Shown here: positions 56,412 to 64,000 of the stretch, piece by piece
Layout of the letters: the number at the start of each line of letters is the position of its first letter
Numbering within the stretch: the stretch's first letter is position 1
Notes under the pieces: model-generated
What the model was told of the DNA's origin: nothing
The model's database searches: none
Seen by the model: only the letters and a program-made list of their open reading frames with translations
Assembly (NCBI RefSeq): GCF_004001065.1
Contig: NZ_BIML01000004.1
Coordinates: forward strand, 124,001-188,000
From: Paenibacillus xylaniclasticus
GTDB taxonomy: Bacteria; Bacillota; Bacilli; Paenibacillales; Paenibacillaceae
Reading direction: 5' to 3'
Length of the DNA stretch: 64,000 nt
Program-made: the position numbers and the translations under genes

Positions 56412-56858
56412 GTGGTAAAGTTCCGGTATGCATATGACAAAATTGTAGGACTTAAGGAAAGCGAAAAGCGCCAAGCCGAATGGCTGCTGTCCGATGCGCT
56501 CAGCAAGCTTCAGATGGAGGAAATGTCACTTCATCAGCTGCAGCTTGAGCGTAAGCAGTGGGAAGATAAGCTTGCTGAATTGGCATCATCTGCAGTGCCG
56601 CTTGGCGATTTAATGGCCGTTCAGCAATATATCGACCACTTGGACAACTGCATCGCGAGCAAACTGGCGGAGGTCCGTCAGGCTAAAGGGGTCGTAGAGG
56701 TAAGCCGCAATCATCTGTCCGTCAAGATGAAAGACGAGAAAGTATGGCTGCAAGCGAAAGAGCGCGCATTAAGCCGTTTCCGGCAAGCAATGATGCAGCA
56801 GGAGCAGAACGAGCTCGACGAAATGGCAACCGTTCGTTTCATGGTCGCAGCCCCTTAA
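56412..56858 (+). CDS. fliJ: Flagellar export chaperone/stalk FliJ
   Basis: 148 residues from GTG 56412. Almost wholly helical coiled coil (F-x-x-x-KIVGLKESEKRQAEWLL start, then heptads rich in E, Q, L, K to the end), as expected for the FliI-associated gamma-like stalk. Assignment rests on this form and on position right after fliI. Confidence 0.9.
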   Translation: MVKFRYAYDKIVGLKESEKRQAEWLLSDALSKLQMEEMSLHQLQLERKQWEDKLAELASSAVPLGDLMAVQQYIDHLDNCIASKLAEVRQAKGVVEVSRNHLSVKMKDEKVWLQAKERALSRFRQAMMQQEQNELDEMATVRFMVAAP

Positions 56859-56903
56859 CCGACGCTGTAACAATGTGAACCGGGACTGCGGGGAGGGATG
56901 AAA

Positions 56904-57815
56904 TTGGCGGATATGGAAGTTGAAAACGAGCGTTACAGCGGATTTGAACGATTTATGTTCTTCTTAACGCCTATACTGTTTACGATCATTTTGCTCGGTA
57001 TTTTCATGGCACTGTTTAATCAAGATATGCGCAATAAGATGCTCGATATCGGGAATAAAGTGCCATATTTGGAAAAAGTGCTGCCTGATCCGACGAACGA
57101 TGAAGGTTCGGCAGAAGATAACGAGTTAAGTGCAGAGAAATCTAGAGCTAAGCTCGATGAGCTTCGTAAGCAGCTGAATGATAAGACAGCTGAAGTGACG
57201 GCGGCTCAGGATAAAGCAGCTCAGGCAGAAGAACAAATCAAAGCGCTGCAGGAACAAATCGACCAACTGAAGAAAGCGAATGAGCAGAAGCAGTTGGATG
57301 AAGAGCAATATGCAGCCAAAATTAGTGAAGTAGCTGCAATGTATACACAGATGACACCGAGTAAGGCTGCTCCAATTTTGCAAAGCATGTCAACGGAAGA
57401 AGCAGTACTTGTACTAGATGCGATGCCGGCGGAGAACCGGTCACGTATATTGGAGAAAATGAACCCGCAAAAAGCGGCGAATATTTCCTTGATGATGAAG
57501 GATGTTACTACCGCTAAGGATCGTCAGATCGCAGCGCTGCAGGCGCAGCTGAAGCGTCAATCTGAAGAGGCTAATACTCCGGCACAATCTTCAACGCTGC
57601 TTGATACAGAACAGCTGAAGCAAACGTTCGGCAGCATGGCTCCGAAGAGTGCCGCTGAGCTGCTCATCAAGATGGCCGATATTAGTCCAAGCAAGGTACT
57701 TCGTATTCTGAATGCCGTAGACGACAGCACGCGAGCATCGATTGTAGCAGAGATGTCCGAGTTGAGCGAAGGCGTTACGGCACAGCTTGTATCGAAGCTG
57801 ATGGCAGGAAAATAA
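56904..57815 (+). CDS. ylxF: MgtE-N-domain flagellar-operon protein YlxF
   Basis: 303 residues from TTG 56904, with GGGGAGGG seven bases upstream (an in-frame ATG at 56898 touches that site). One N-terminal transmembrane helix (FMFFLTPILFTIILLGIFMA), a long coiled coil (about residues 70-150) and an MgtE-N-like helical repeat (MTPSKAAPILQSMSTEEAVL ... MNPQKAANISLMM, about 155-205), then a second repeat near the end. YlxF/MotE-type proteins lie between fliJ and fliK; the exact role is not settled, perhaps a chaperone or motor-assembly factor. Here fliK is separated from it by the RCC1 gene. Confidence 0.9.
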   Translation: MADMEVENERYSGFERFMFFLTPILFTIILLGIFMALFNQDMRNKMLDIGNKVPYLEKVLPDPTNDEGSAEDNELSAEKSRAKLDELRKQLNDKTAEVTAAQDKAAQAEEQIKALQEQIDQLKKANEQKQLDEEQYAAKISEVAAMYTQMTPSKAAPILQSMSTEEAVLVLDAMPAENRSRILEKMNPQKAANISLMMKDVTTAKDRQIAALQAQLKRQSEEANTPAQSSTLLDTEQLKQTFGSMAPKSAAELLIKMADISPSKVLRILNAVDDSTRASIVAEMSELSEGVTAQLVSKLMAGK

Positions 57816-57865
57816 TAGGGGGGTTAAGACGAACAACTAGATAAAACACAATCTCGAACTCTAAC

Positions 57866-57920
57866 ATGAAAGGGGGTGAAATGACTTAATTCTGCTGCGG
57901 CGACAGCGTTTGTTAAGTAA
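57866..57920 (+). pseudogene. Possible remnant of a fliK 5' end
   Basis: TGAAAGGGGGTGAAATGAC followed by a stop (ATG ACT TAA) and then TCTGCTGC, against TGAAAGGAGGTGAAA-(12 bases)-ATGAC-then-TCTGCTGC at the real fliK start (59541-59590). One frame shift on, the bases here read NSAAATAFVK before a stop. A ribosome site of this strength in front of a three-codon frame has no other evident use. The match is short, so chance cannot be excluded. Confidence 0.4.
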
Positions 57921-57958
57921 GGAAGTTCGAAACGAAAAATGAAGAAAGGAAGATGGAG

Positions 57959-59458
57959 ATGAGTAGAAGAAAACGGTTATTATCCATTGGTCTGACTGTA
58001 GCGTTGCTTTTTGCCGGTACCGCATTGACACCTAAAGCTGAAGCTGCATTTGTCACCACTCCAAAGGTTGAGATCGGATTTAATAATACTATCGCACTTA
58101 AAAGTGACGGTACAGTTTGGGCCTGGGGCGATAACGCATCAAGTAAGTTAGGAGACGGTACGACTACGGACAGAGTTGTACCTCAGCAGGTTAGCGGACT
58201 TACGAATATTAAAGATATCGCTGCTGGAAGCAATCATGTGCTTGTGTTAAAGGAAGATGGCACAGTGTGGGCATGGGGCTCCAATTCTGCTGGGCAGCTT
58301 GGGGATGGAACCAAAACGAGCCGTAAAGTACCGGTACAAGTATCTGGCCTAAGTTCAGTGAAGGCAATCTATGCAGGAGAGGGAAACAGCAGTTTTGCAA
58401 TAAAAAATGATGGAACATTATGGGTCTGGGGTTCTGACAGTTATGATCGTTTAGGCTTAGGAGGTACAGGCAGCAGAACGCTCCCGACGATGGTTACGGG
58501 GATAAGCAATGTAAAATCCTTATCCATCGGAATGAAAAATGTTGTGGCAGAAACTTCATTAGGTACTTACTGGACTTGGGGGAACAATGGTAGTTTTCAA
58601 ATCGGCAACGGTGTGACTACAAGTCAGAAAACTCCTTTGCAGATTGCGGGGTTGACAGACGTTGTTAGTTATTCCTCTGGTGATATGAATGCAATGTTCG
58701 TCAAAACTGATGGTAGTGTATTGAATCTCGGAGATGGATTTACAAACGGAGTTTCTTCACCTAGAGGCGTTGATTATAAGGTTCCGACTTTAGTTCCTAC
58801 AATCTCGAACGGTAAATTGGTTACAACACATGCCCAGCGAGCATTTGTTGTTAAAGATGATGGTACGCTCTGGGGATTTGGATATAACATTTCGGGTGGT
58901 CTTGGACGCGGACATAGCGCAGTTAATAGTGATCAGTATGTGCCGCAACAAGTTGTCAAAGATTTAGCTTCCACTCCGTTAACTGATGTGATCTATGTTA
59001 CATCTGGACAAAATCATTCTGCTGCGATTACGAGTGATGGTACCGTATGGTCGTGGGGCGGAACGAATGCAACGGGAGCTATGGGTGATGGTACGAAGGT
59101 CGCAAAGCACTACGCAGTACCAGCAGTAGGACTAAATTTATTGTCTGATCAAGCCGAATCTATCCAACTTAATGAGACTAAATATATCTCATTGGGACAA
59201 GGCGAGACAAAACGGTTTCAGTTCATTCCTGCCCAAAGCGGAATGGTTACGATAACAACGGGGCCATGGCAATTTCCTACAGATCCCGTTATTACGCTGT
59301 TAGATCAGAATAACACTATTCTTGCAGTAGATGATGATAGTGGTCCGGATCTTGAAGCTCTAATTACGTATTATGTTATTGCAGGTCAGAAATATTATAT
59401 TGAAATTAATGGTTATATTGGTGGTCAAGTAAACGGAACACTCACGGTTACTATGTAA
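57959..59458 (+). CDS. Secreted RCC1-repeat beta-propeller protein within the flagellar operon
   Basis: 499 residues from ATG 57959, with GGAAG six bases upstream. A Sec signal peptide (RRKR, hydrophobic core, cleavage after AEA at about residue 29) is followed by about seven RCC1 repeats of the form LKSDGTVWAWGDN...LGDGT...P.QVSGL (residues 35-390), enough for a complete seven-bladed propeller. The last 100 residues resemble a bacterial pre-peptidase C-terminal (PPC) domain (GETKRFQFIPAQSGMVTI, DDDSGPDLEAL). It stands where ylxF should meet fliK. The gene is visibly more A+T-rich, with more TTA, AAT and GAT codons than flagellar genes before it. RCC1 domains in bacteria mediate protein binding or adhesion; the role here is unknown. 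Confidence 0.88.
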   Translation: MSRRKRLLSIGLTVALLFAGTALTPKAEAAFVTTPKVEIGFNNTIALKSDGTVWAWGDNASSKLGDGTTTDRVVPQQVSGLTNIKDIAAGSNHVLVLKEDGTVWAWGSNSAGQLGDGTKTSRKVPVQVSGLSSVKAIYAGEGNSSFAIKNDGTLWVWGSDSYDRLGLGGTGSRTLPTMVTGISNVKSLSIGMKNVVAETSLGTYWTWGNNGSFQIGNGVTTSQKTPLQIAGLTDVVSYSSGDMNAMFVKTDGSVLNLGDGFTNGVSSPRGVDYKVPTLVPTISNGKLVTTHAQRAFVVKDDGTLWGFGYNISGGLGRGHSAVNSDQYVPQQVVKDLASTPLTDVIYVTSGQNHSAAITSDGTVWSWGGTNATGAMGDGTKVAKHYAVPAVGLNLLSDQAESIQLNETKYISLGQGETKRFQFIPAQSGMVTITTGPWQFPTDPVITLLDQNNTILAVDDDSGPDLEALITYYVIAGQKYYIEINGYIGGQVNGTLTVTM

Positions 59459-59483
59459 TTGTAGTTTCTACATCGAAATTGAC

Positions 59484-59519
59484 GGCAGGGCAGTTGGGTA
59501 TATTGAAGACTGCTCTGTC
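59484..59519 (+). other. Hairpin between the RCC1 gene and fliK
   Basis: Eleven-pair stem GGCAGGGCAGT/ACTGCTCTGTC (two G-T pairs) with a 14-base loop, 25 bases after the RCC1 stop. No T tail, so transcription probably reads through to fliK. Confidence 0.5.
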
Positions 59520-59560
59520 GGTTCCTTCAATAATATTGCTTGAAAGGAGGTGAAAAATAC

Positions 59561-60928
59561 ATGGATATGACGATCGTATCTGCTGCATCAGCATCATCTG
59601 CTCCATCTAATACAGCCTCATCATCAACTGGAAATGCATCAAAAGTAACAAACGGTGATAGCAGCTTCCAGAAAACTCTTGCTGGCAGCTTGCAAAGCTC
59701 AAACGATGCAGAAGCCGTTTCATCCGTGGACGCAGCAACACGATCTTCCGCTCCTCAAGCGGAGACGGGGGCAGCGATGACGGAACTGTCGGCTGAACAG
59801 CTTCATTTTATTCTTGGTTCGCTTCTTGTGGACCTCCAAAATGAAGATTTCAGTAATGAACCCGATCAGGGTGAGCTGCAACAGCAATTGCAAGACTTTC
59901 TTGATCAATTAAATGCAATGATCACCTTGTTAGGAGGTCAACAAGCACAACCACTGCCTGTAACGCCAGGGCATGTAGTAGAAGATTTGAAAGCTGACGT
60001 TCAGCAGGCATTGATTCAATTACAAGCCATTTTAGGTGATGAGCAAGCAGGTTATATGAGGCATGGTATTTCGCTTGATGTAATTGGATCACAAGTAAAA
60101 TCGATGCAACAAAACTTTGAGATTCGTCAATTATTAGAATCAGCTGTCAATACCGATTCGGATATTGAACAGTCAACTGAACTGATCAATAAACAGACGG
60201 TATCTCGTGTAAGTGATTCTCAGCCGGAGATCGAAGGAATCCACAACGTACCCGCTGCGGATAAGGCATCAGTCATGTTGAATCGACTGAATCAACAAGC
60301 TGTAAGTCCTCATCTGCTGCAACTGATTGCTTCTCAGCAAGGCGAAGGTGAGATCGAAACGACTCAGGGTGCTTCAGAGGAAGGACTACTTGAGCTGAAT
60401 GTTAACACGGTATCGCCTAATGAGCTGAGAACTTCTACGGTGCGTGCTGTATCCGTCACTACGCCAGTATCAGCGCAACAATTTGCTGAAACAATGGCCG
60501 ATCTAATGGTTAATAAATTCGAAGTAAAAACAACAGCTGGAATGTCGGAAGCAAGGCTGACGCTGACGCCAGAACATCTTGGTCAAGTGGACGTTCGTAT
60601 ATCGGTACAGAACGGACAGCTTACCGCTTTGTTCGTAGCGGAATCGAGCATTGCCAAAGATATGCTCGACAATCAGCTAGCCCAACTTCGTTCCACTCTT
60701 CAATCACAAGGCTTGAATGTTGAAAAGCTGGAAGTAACGCAGCAGCAATCGATCGATAGCCAAATGTCACAGCAGCATCGTGAAGGCTCTGGCAGACAAC
60801 AACCGAACAATGGCATCACCATTGGTGATCAATCCGAATCGGAAGAAGCAGCATTCGAAGCAGAGCTAGCCCAACAGAGCGCTATTCGCGAATTGGGATA
60901 TGGAAGAAGCATTAATGTGAAAGCATAG
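59561..60928 (+). CDS. fliK: Flagellar hook-length control protein FliK
   Basis: 455 residues from ATG 59561, with AGGAGGTG eight bases upstream. Disordered Ser/Ala/Thr/Gln-rich N-terminal part (about residues 1-300) and a C-terminal FliK domain: SEARLTLTPEHLGQVDVRIS (about 330), then SSIAKDMLDNQLAQLRSTLQ and NVEKLEVTQ. Acts as a molecular ruler and, with FlhB, switches export from hook to filament. Base use is also somewhat A+T-rich, as in the RCC1 gene. Confidence 0.93.
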   Translation: MDMTIVSAASASSAPSNTASSSTGNASKVTNGDSSFQKTLAGSLQSSNDAEAVSSVDAATRSSAPQAETGAAMTELSAEQLHFILGSLLVDLQNEDFSNEPDQGELQQQLQDFLDQLNAMITLLGGQQAQPLPVTPGHVVEDLKADVQQALIQLQAILGDEQAGYMRHGISLDVIGSQVKSMQQNFEIRQLLESAVNTDSDIEQSTELINKQTVSRVSDSQPEIEGIHNVPAADKASVMLNRLNQQAVSPHLLQLIASQQGEGEIETTQGASEEGLLELNVNTVSPNELRTSTVRAVSVTTPVSAQQFAETMADLMVNKFEVKTTAGMSEARLTLTPEHLGQVDVRISVQNGQLTALFVAESSIAKDMLDNQLAQLRSTLQSQGLNVEKLEVTQQQSIDSQMSQQHREGSGRQQPNNGITIGDQSESEEAAFEAELAQQSAIRELGYGRSINVKA

Positions 60929-60963
60929 CATGCATGAAGCCTATCGGATGGGAGGTGACATGA

Positions 60964-61452
60964 ATGGCAGGGGAAGCGATTAACAACAGTGCCGTGTGGC
61001 CGAATTATAGTACATCAAACGTGCGGAAAGCGGCCGCAACGCCCAAAGATACGTCATTAGGCAAGGACCAGTTTCTAAAAATATTAGTGACACAGCTCCG
61101 TAATCAAGACCCGAGCCAGCCGCTGCAGGACCGTGAATTTATTGCCCAGATGGCTCAATTCTCGTCCGTCGAGCAACTAATGAACATGTCGGAACAGATC
61201 ACGATGCTTCGTCAAAATCTCGGAACCGCTTCGACATTGATTGGTATGACGGTCGAATGGAATGGCATGTCTGACGCAGGAGTCGGAACAACTTTCTCCG
61301 GTGTTGTTGAAGCAATCAGCATCAGGGACGGCGAGCAATATGCGAAGGTTGGCAATAAGACGGTTAAGGTGGACGAGCTGACGACGATTACATACGTGCC
61401 GGCATCCGCACAGCAGACTTCTGAACAGGAAGCAGGCGGCGAGTATGTCTAA
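60964..61452 (+). CDS. flgD: Flagellar hook capping protein FlgD
   Basis: 162 residues, short form typical of Bacilli. LGKDQFLKILVTQLRNQDPS and QMAQFSSVEQLMNMSEQI are the N-terminal FlgD signature. Scaffold for hook assembly, exported by the type III system. GGAGGTGACATGA precedes ATG 60964. Overlaps the next gene by eight bases. Confidence 0.95.
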   Translation: MAGEAINNSAVWPNYSTSNVRKAAATPKDTSLGKDQFLKILVTQLRNQDPSQPLQDREFIAQMAQFSSVEQLMNMSEQITMLRQNLGTASTLIGMTVEWNGMSDAGVGTTFSGVVEAISIRDGEQYAKVGNKTVKVDELTTITYVPASAQQTSEQEAGGEYV

Positions 61453-61837
61453 TGTCATGAAGATCGGAACGCTTTATCCGCTACCGGCTAGACCTGGGAG
61501 TGTCAACGCTAATACGAATGGTAGCATGATGGCTAGAACGGAAGATAAGCCGTTCAGCGAAATTTTACAGCAGCAACAGCAATTGGTCAGGTTCAGTTCG
61601 CATGCAGAGCAGCGAATAAAGCAAAGAGGTATTCAGCTTCAGCCGGATACGATTGCGAAAGTGAATCAAGCGGTGAATCAAGCAGCCTCCAAAGGAGCCG
61701 TTGATTCCTTGATCGTGCTGCGAGATGTAGCGTTGATTGTCAACGTACCGAACCGTACTGTTGTTACGGCGTTGGATCATTCTCAAATGTCGGATACCGT
61801 ATTCACACAAATCGACAGCGCTGTTATTCTTCATTAA
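61445..61837 (+). CDS. Flagellar operon protein, TIGR02530 type
   Basis: 130 residues. After a Q-rich stretch come SSHAEQRIKQRGIQLQPDTI, LIVLRDVALIVNVPNRTVVT and TQIDSAVIL, the conserved core of the flagellar-operon family TIGR02530 that sits between flgD and flgE in many Firmicutes and spirochaetes. Function not established. Overlaps flgD by eight bases. Confidence 0.85.
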   Translation: MSNVMKIGTLYPLPARPGSVNANTNGSMMARTEDKPFSEILQQQQQLVRFSSHAEQRIKQRGIQLQPDTIAKVNQAVNQAASKGAVDSLIVLRDVALIVNVPNRTVVTALDHSQMSDTVFTQIDSAVILH

Positions 61838-61943
61838 TTAACTATTTCGGGCCGGACCTGAATTAGAGGGAGCCCAGCTGCCGTGGACCGACTGAAGCGG
61901 CGGTACTAAAACCATTATCCCGAGCGGGAGGCGGATTAATTAG

Positions 61944-62768
61944 ATGCTTAGATCGATGTACTCCGGTGTATCCGGTATGCGCGGTTTTCAAACAAAGCTT
62001 GATGTAATCGGCAACAACATCGCGAACGTAAATACGGTTGGTTTTAAAGCCGGTCGCGTTATGTTCAAAGATATTCTGAGCCAAAGCGTAGCAGGTGTTA
62101 CTGCACCGGTAGAAGAGACTACAGGTGGTACGAATGCAAAGCAGGTTGGTCTTGGCGTATCCATCGCAGCGATCGATACGCTGCATACGGCGGGCAGCGC
62201 GATGACAACTAACGTTCCGACGGACGTTCGGATTGACGGCGACGGATTCTTCGCTGTAAAAGCGAACGATGATCAAGAAGCACCATTCTTGACGCGTGCC
62301 GGAAACTTCTATCTGGATGCCGCACGTCAGCTTGTCACGGCAGACGGATATTTTGTACAAGGGGTTGGCGGAGTAAATATCATCCTAAATGAAGACGTCA
62401 CATCTTTCTCGATTTCGCAGGATGGCACCATTGTCTCGATTAGCGCGGACGGCACAGCCGAGCCGACCGAATATAAGATCGGCGTCGTTAAAGTGACGAA
62501 TCCAAGCGGTCTTGAGAAAGTTGGCAGCAACATGTATCGGGTAACGCCAAACGCAATTCTAGAGGGAAATGACTTCGATGTAATTGAAGCGAACAGTGCC
62601 TTGAATGGTACTGGTGCTATTATCGCTGGCCAGCTCGAAATGTCGAACGTCGACCTGACGAATGAATTTACGGAAATGATCGTAGCACAGCGCGGATTCC
62701 AAGCGAACTCCCGCATTATTACGACTTCCGATGAAGTGCTGCAAGAAGTCGTTAACCTGAAACGATAA
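61944..62768 (+). CDS. flgE: Flagellar hook protein FlgE (FlgG-like, Bacillus type)
   Basis: 274 residues. LRSMYSGVSGMRGFQTKLDV and NNIANVNTVGFKAGRVMFKD at the N-terminus, VDLTNEFTEMIVAQRGFQAN and TTSDEVLQEVVNLKR at the C-terminus, the pattern of rod/hook proteins. Length and sequence follow the B. subtilis hook protein, formerly called FlgG; databases may label it FlgG. GAGGCGG lies nine bases before the ATG. Confidence 0.93.
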   Translation: MLRSMYSGVSGMRGFQTKLDVIGNNIANVNTVGFKAGRVMFKDILSQSVAGVTAPVEETTGGTNAKQVGLGVSIAAIDTLHTAGSAMTTNVPTDVRIDGDGFFAVKANDDQEAPFLTRAGNFYLDAARQLVTADGYFVQGVGGVNIILNEDVTSFSISQDGTIVSISADGTAEPTEYKIGVVKVTNPSGLEKVGSNMYRVTPNAILEGNDFDVIEANSALNGTGAIIAGQLEMSNVDLTNEFTEMIVAQRGFQANSRIITTSDEVLQEVVNLKR

Positions 62769-62878
62769 GCTTGGCCGCGGAGGAGGTTAATCATCCGCCT
62801 TCTCCGCGGATCTAGCCAATGCTTACGAAGCCTGCTCTGGCGTATATACCGGAGTGTGTGCAGCATAGGAGGAAGCGT

Positions 62879-63106
62879 ATGATTGGCTTAACTCGATTGA
62901 ATGGAACGAGCTTCGTTATTAATGCATTATTAATTGAGACGGTTGAAGAGACGCCTGACACGCTTATTACGCTAACAACTGGCAAGAAATTACTTGTTCT
63001 CGAAAAGTCTTCGGAAGTGATTTCGCTCGTTCAGAGCTATCTTCAAACAATTGGCGTCGTTGCGGCGACCACAAAGAGCGAGCAAACGGAGGGACCCTCG
63101 ACATGA
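62879..63106 (+). CDS. swrD: Swarming motility protein SwrD (FlbD/YlzI family)
   Basis: 75 residues from ATG 62879, behind AGGAGGAAG. MIGLTRLNGTSFVINALLIE start and TTGKKLLVLEKSSEVISLV are family features. In B. subtilis SwrD raises flagellar motor torque and is needed for swarming. Overlaps fliL by four bases. Confidence 0.9.
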   Translation: MIGLTRLNGTSFVINALLIETVEETPDTLITLTTGKKLLVLEKSSEVISLVQSYLQTIGVVAATTKSEQTEGPST

Positions 63107-63570
63107 AAAAAATGTTACCGTGGTTAATCTCGATCCTATTAGCGATTACGCTAATTGCGATCGTCGCCATCATATTGTTAAACTCGATGTTTGACGACTC
63201 CGGCGACAAGAAAACCGTTACGGAGCCGGCGAAAGTAGAGGCGTTGTCTGCCGATGAGCGAGTAGAAGTCACTTCTGAATTGAAAGATATTAAACGCAAT
63301 ACGTTGGACAACGATTACATACTGATCGCGAACTTCGCGTTCCAATTGGACAGCAAGAAATCGAAGGAAGCGTTCGAGAAAATTAAAGATATTCAAATTC
63401 GTCCAATCGTAAACCGCGTCATCGCGGATATGACGGTCGACCAGCTGAACGGCTCGAAAGGTCAAGATCTGTTATCCTCGAAGCTGCTCAACTTGATCAA
63501 CCAAGAGCTTCCTGAGAAACAAAAACTGGTGAAGGTCGATATTACCTATTTCCTCTTGAGCCAAATTTAA
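63103..63570 (+). CDS. fliL: Flagellar basal body-associated protein FliL
   Basis: 155 residues. N-terminal transmembrane helix (LPWLISILLAITLIAIVAII), then a periplasm-like outer domain with DYILIANFAFQLDSKKSKEA and IVNRVIADMTVDQLN. Stator-associated, stabilises the motor. GGAGGG lies nine bases before ATG 63103. Confidence 0.95.
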   Translation: MKKMLPWLISILLAITLIAIVAIILLNSMFDDSGDKKTVTEPAKVEALSADERVEVTSELKDIKRNTLDNDYILIANFAFQLDSKKSKEAFEKIKDIQIRPIVNRVIADMTVDQLNGSKGQDLLSSKLLNLINQELPEKQKLVKVDITYFLLSQI

Positions 63571-63605
63571 TCCATTGACCGGTATACCTGTAGGGGGGTG
63601 AGAAT

Positions 63606-64000
63606 GTGGTTGATGTGTTATCGCAGAATGAAATCGATGCGCTGCTTGCAGCTCTTTCATCAGGCGAGATGGATGCCGAGGAGCTGAAAAAAGAAGATAC
63701 GCAGAAAAAAGTACGCGTATACGATTTTAAGCGGGCGCTTCGATTCTCGAAGGATCACATCCGCAGCTTAACGCGTATTCACGAAAACTTTGCGCGATAT
63801 TTGACAACCTATTTCTCCGCGCAGCTGCGGACATTCGTCCAGATCAGCGTCGTGGACGTCGAGCAGCTTCCGTATGATGAGTTCATCCGTTCGATTCCGA
63901 AGATGACGATTCTGAACATCTTCGAAGCGGAGCCGCTCGAAGGACGGATGGTACTGGAGGTTCATCCGAACGTCGCATACGCCATGTTAGACAGGCTGCT
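63606..64000 (+). CDS. fliM: Flagellar motor switch protein FliM, N-terminal part, cut by the window edge
   Basis: GTG 63606 follows GGGGGGTGA; 131 codons are visible. The product begins with VDVLSQNEIDALLAALSSGE, the CheY-P binding segment, and continues KKVRVYDFKRALRFSKDHI, LTRIHENFARYLTTYFSAQL and RSIPKMTILNIFE, as in Bacillus FliM. Forms the C ring with FliG and FliY; the rest lies beyond the window. Confidence 0.96.
   Translation, partial: MVDVLSQNEIDALLAALSSGEMDAEELKKEDTQKKVRVYDFKRALRFSKDHIRSLTRIHENFARYLTTYFSAQLRTFVQISVVDVEQLPYDEFIRSIPKMTILNIFEAEPLEGRMVLEVHPNVAYAMLDRL

Noticed and set aside
61838-61943. 106-base spacer before flgE, checked for a riboswitch
   Set aside because: No recognised c-di-GMP or other aptamer core and no terminator; nothing to support an RNA element.
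1-64000. CRISPR arrays, tRNA or rRNA genes, insertion sequences
   Set aside because: I saw no regular direct-repeat/spacer series, no cloverleaf-like tRNA gene, no rRNA sequence and no transposase frame on either strand.

Overview
The window is chromosomal DNA of a spore-forming, flagellated Gram-positive bacterium. The family Paenibacillaceae (Paenibacillus, Cohnella or a close relative) fits best. Reasons: strong AGGAGG ribosome sites with frequent GTG and TTG starts, the sporulation gene ylbJ, a FapR operator, CodY, HslVU, and a gene order that follows the Bacillus subtilis rsmD-rpmF, fapR-ffh, rpsP-rnhB, sucCD-codY and flgB-fliM segments, with Paenibacillus-type additions (fabH and fabF inside the fap cluster; yraN and comM before sucC). 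I see no tRNA, rRNA, insertion sequence or CRISPR array.

Layout. 1-9.8 kb is mixed accessory and metabolic DNA, mostly on the minus strand: a cut glycosyltransferase, a NAGPA-type envelope protein, a 37-residue membrane peptide, a CBS-pair protein, a SET-domain protein, a large tail-spike-like beta-helix protein (plus strand), an M29 aminopeptidase, a CidA/LrgA-CidB/LrgB pair, then arginase and proline dehydrogenase. The P5C dehydrogenase gene (9.96-11.5 kb) faces these last two, making an arginine/proline-to-glutamate group. 11.7-16.4 kb holds rsmD-coaD, ylbJ and tmcAL (minus) and yceD-rpmF. 16.6-23.6 kb is the fatty-acid and phospholipid cluster fapR-plsX-fabH-fabD-fabG-acpP-fabF followed by rnc. 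23.7-35.3 kb carries chromosome, secretion and ribosome genes: smc, ftsY, ylxM, ffh, rpsP, khpA, rimM, trmD, rplS, a signal peptidase, rbgA and rnhB. 35.4-38.3 kb holds a FliK-like giant and a free-standing FlhB C-terminal-domain protein (ylqG/ylqH), then yraN. comM (minus) precedes sucCD, dprA, topA, trmFO, hslV, hslU and codY (40.3-50.2 kb). From 50.4 kb to the end is the fla/che operon: flgB, flgC, fliE, fliF, fliG, fliH, fliI, fliJ, ylxF, [RCC1 protein], fliK, flgD, a TIGR02530-type protein, flgE, swrD, fliL and the start of fliM.

Most of the window is ordinary core genome. The clearest oddity is a Sec-secreted RCC1-repeat beta-propeller gene sitting in the flagellar operon between ylxF and fliK. 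Its base use is more A+T-rich, and just upstream lies a short stretch that resembles a broken copy of the fliK 5' end. Also worth attention are the FliK-like/FlhB-C pair outside the flagellar operon, a 56-bp interrupted palindrome over the ylxM-ffh promoter, structured spacers before fapR, rimM, rbgA and comM, and a promoter-plus-terminator leader ahead of the LrgA/LrgB pair. Several starts were moved from the longest open frame to the ATG/GTG/TTG that has a well-placed ribosome site; these choices are stated in the entries.
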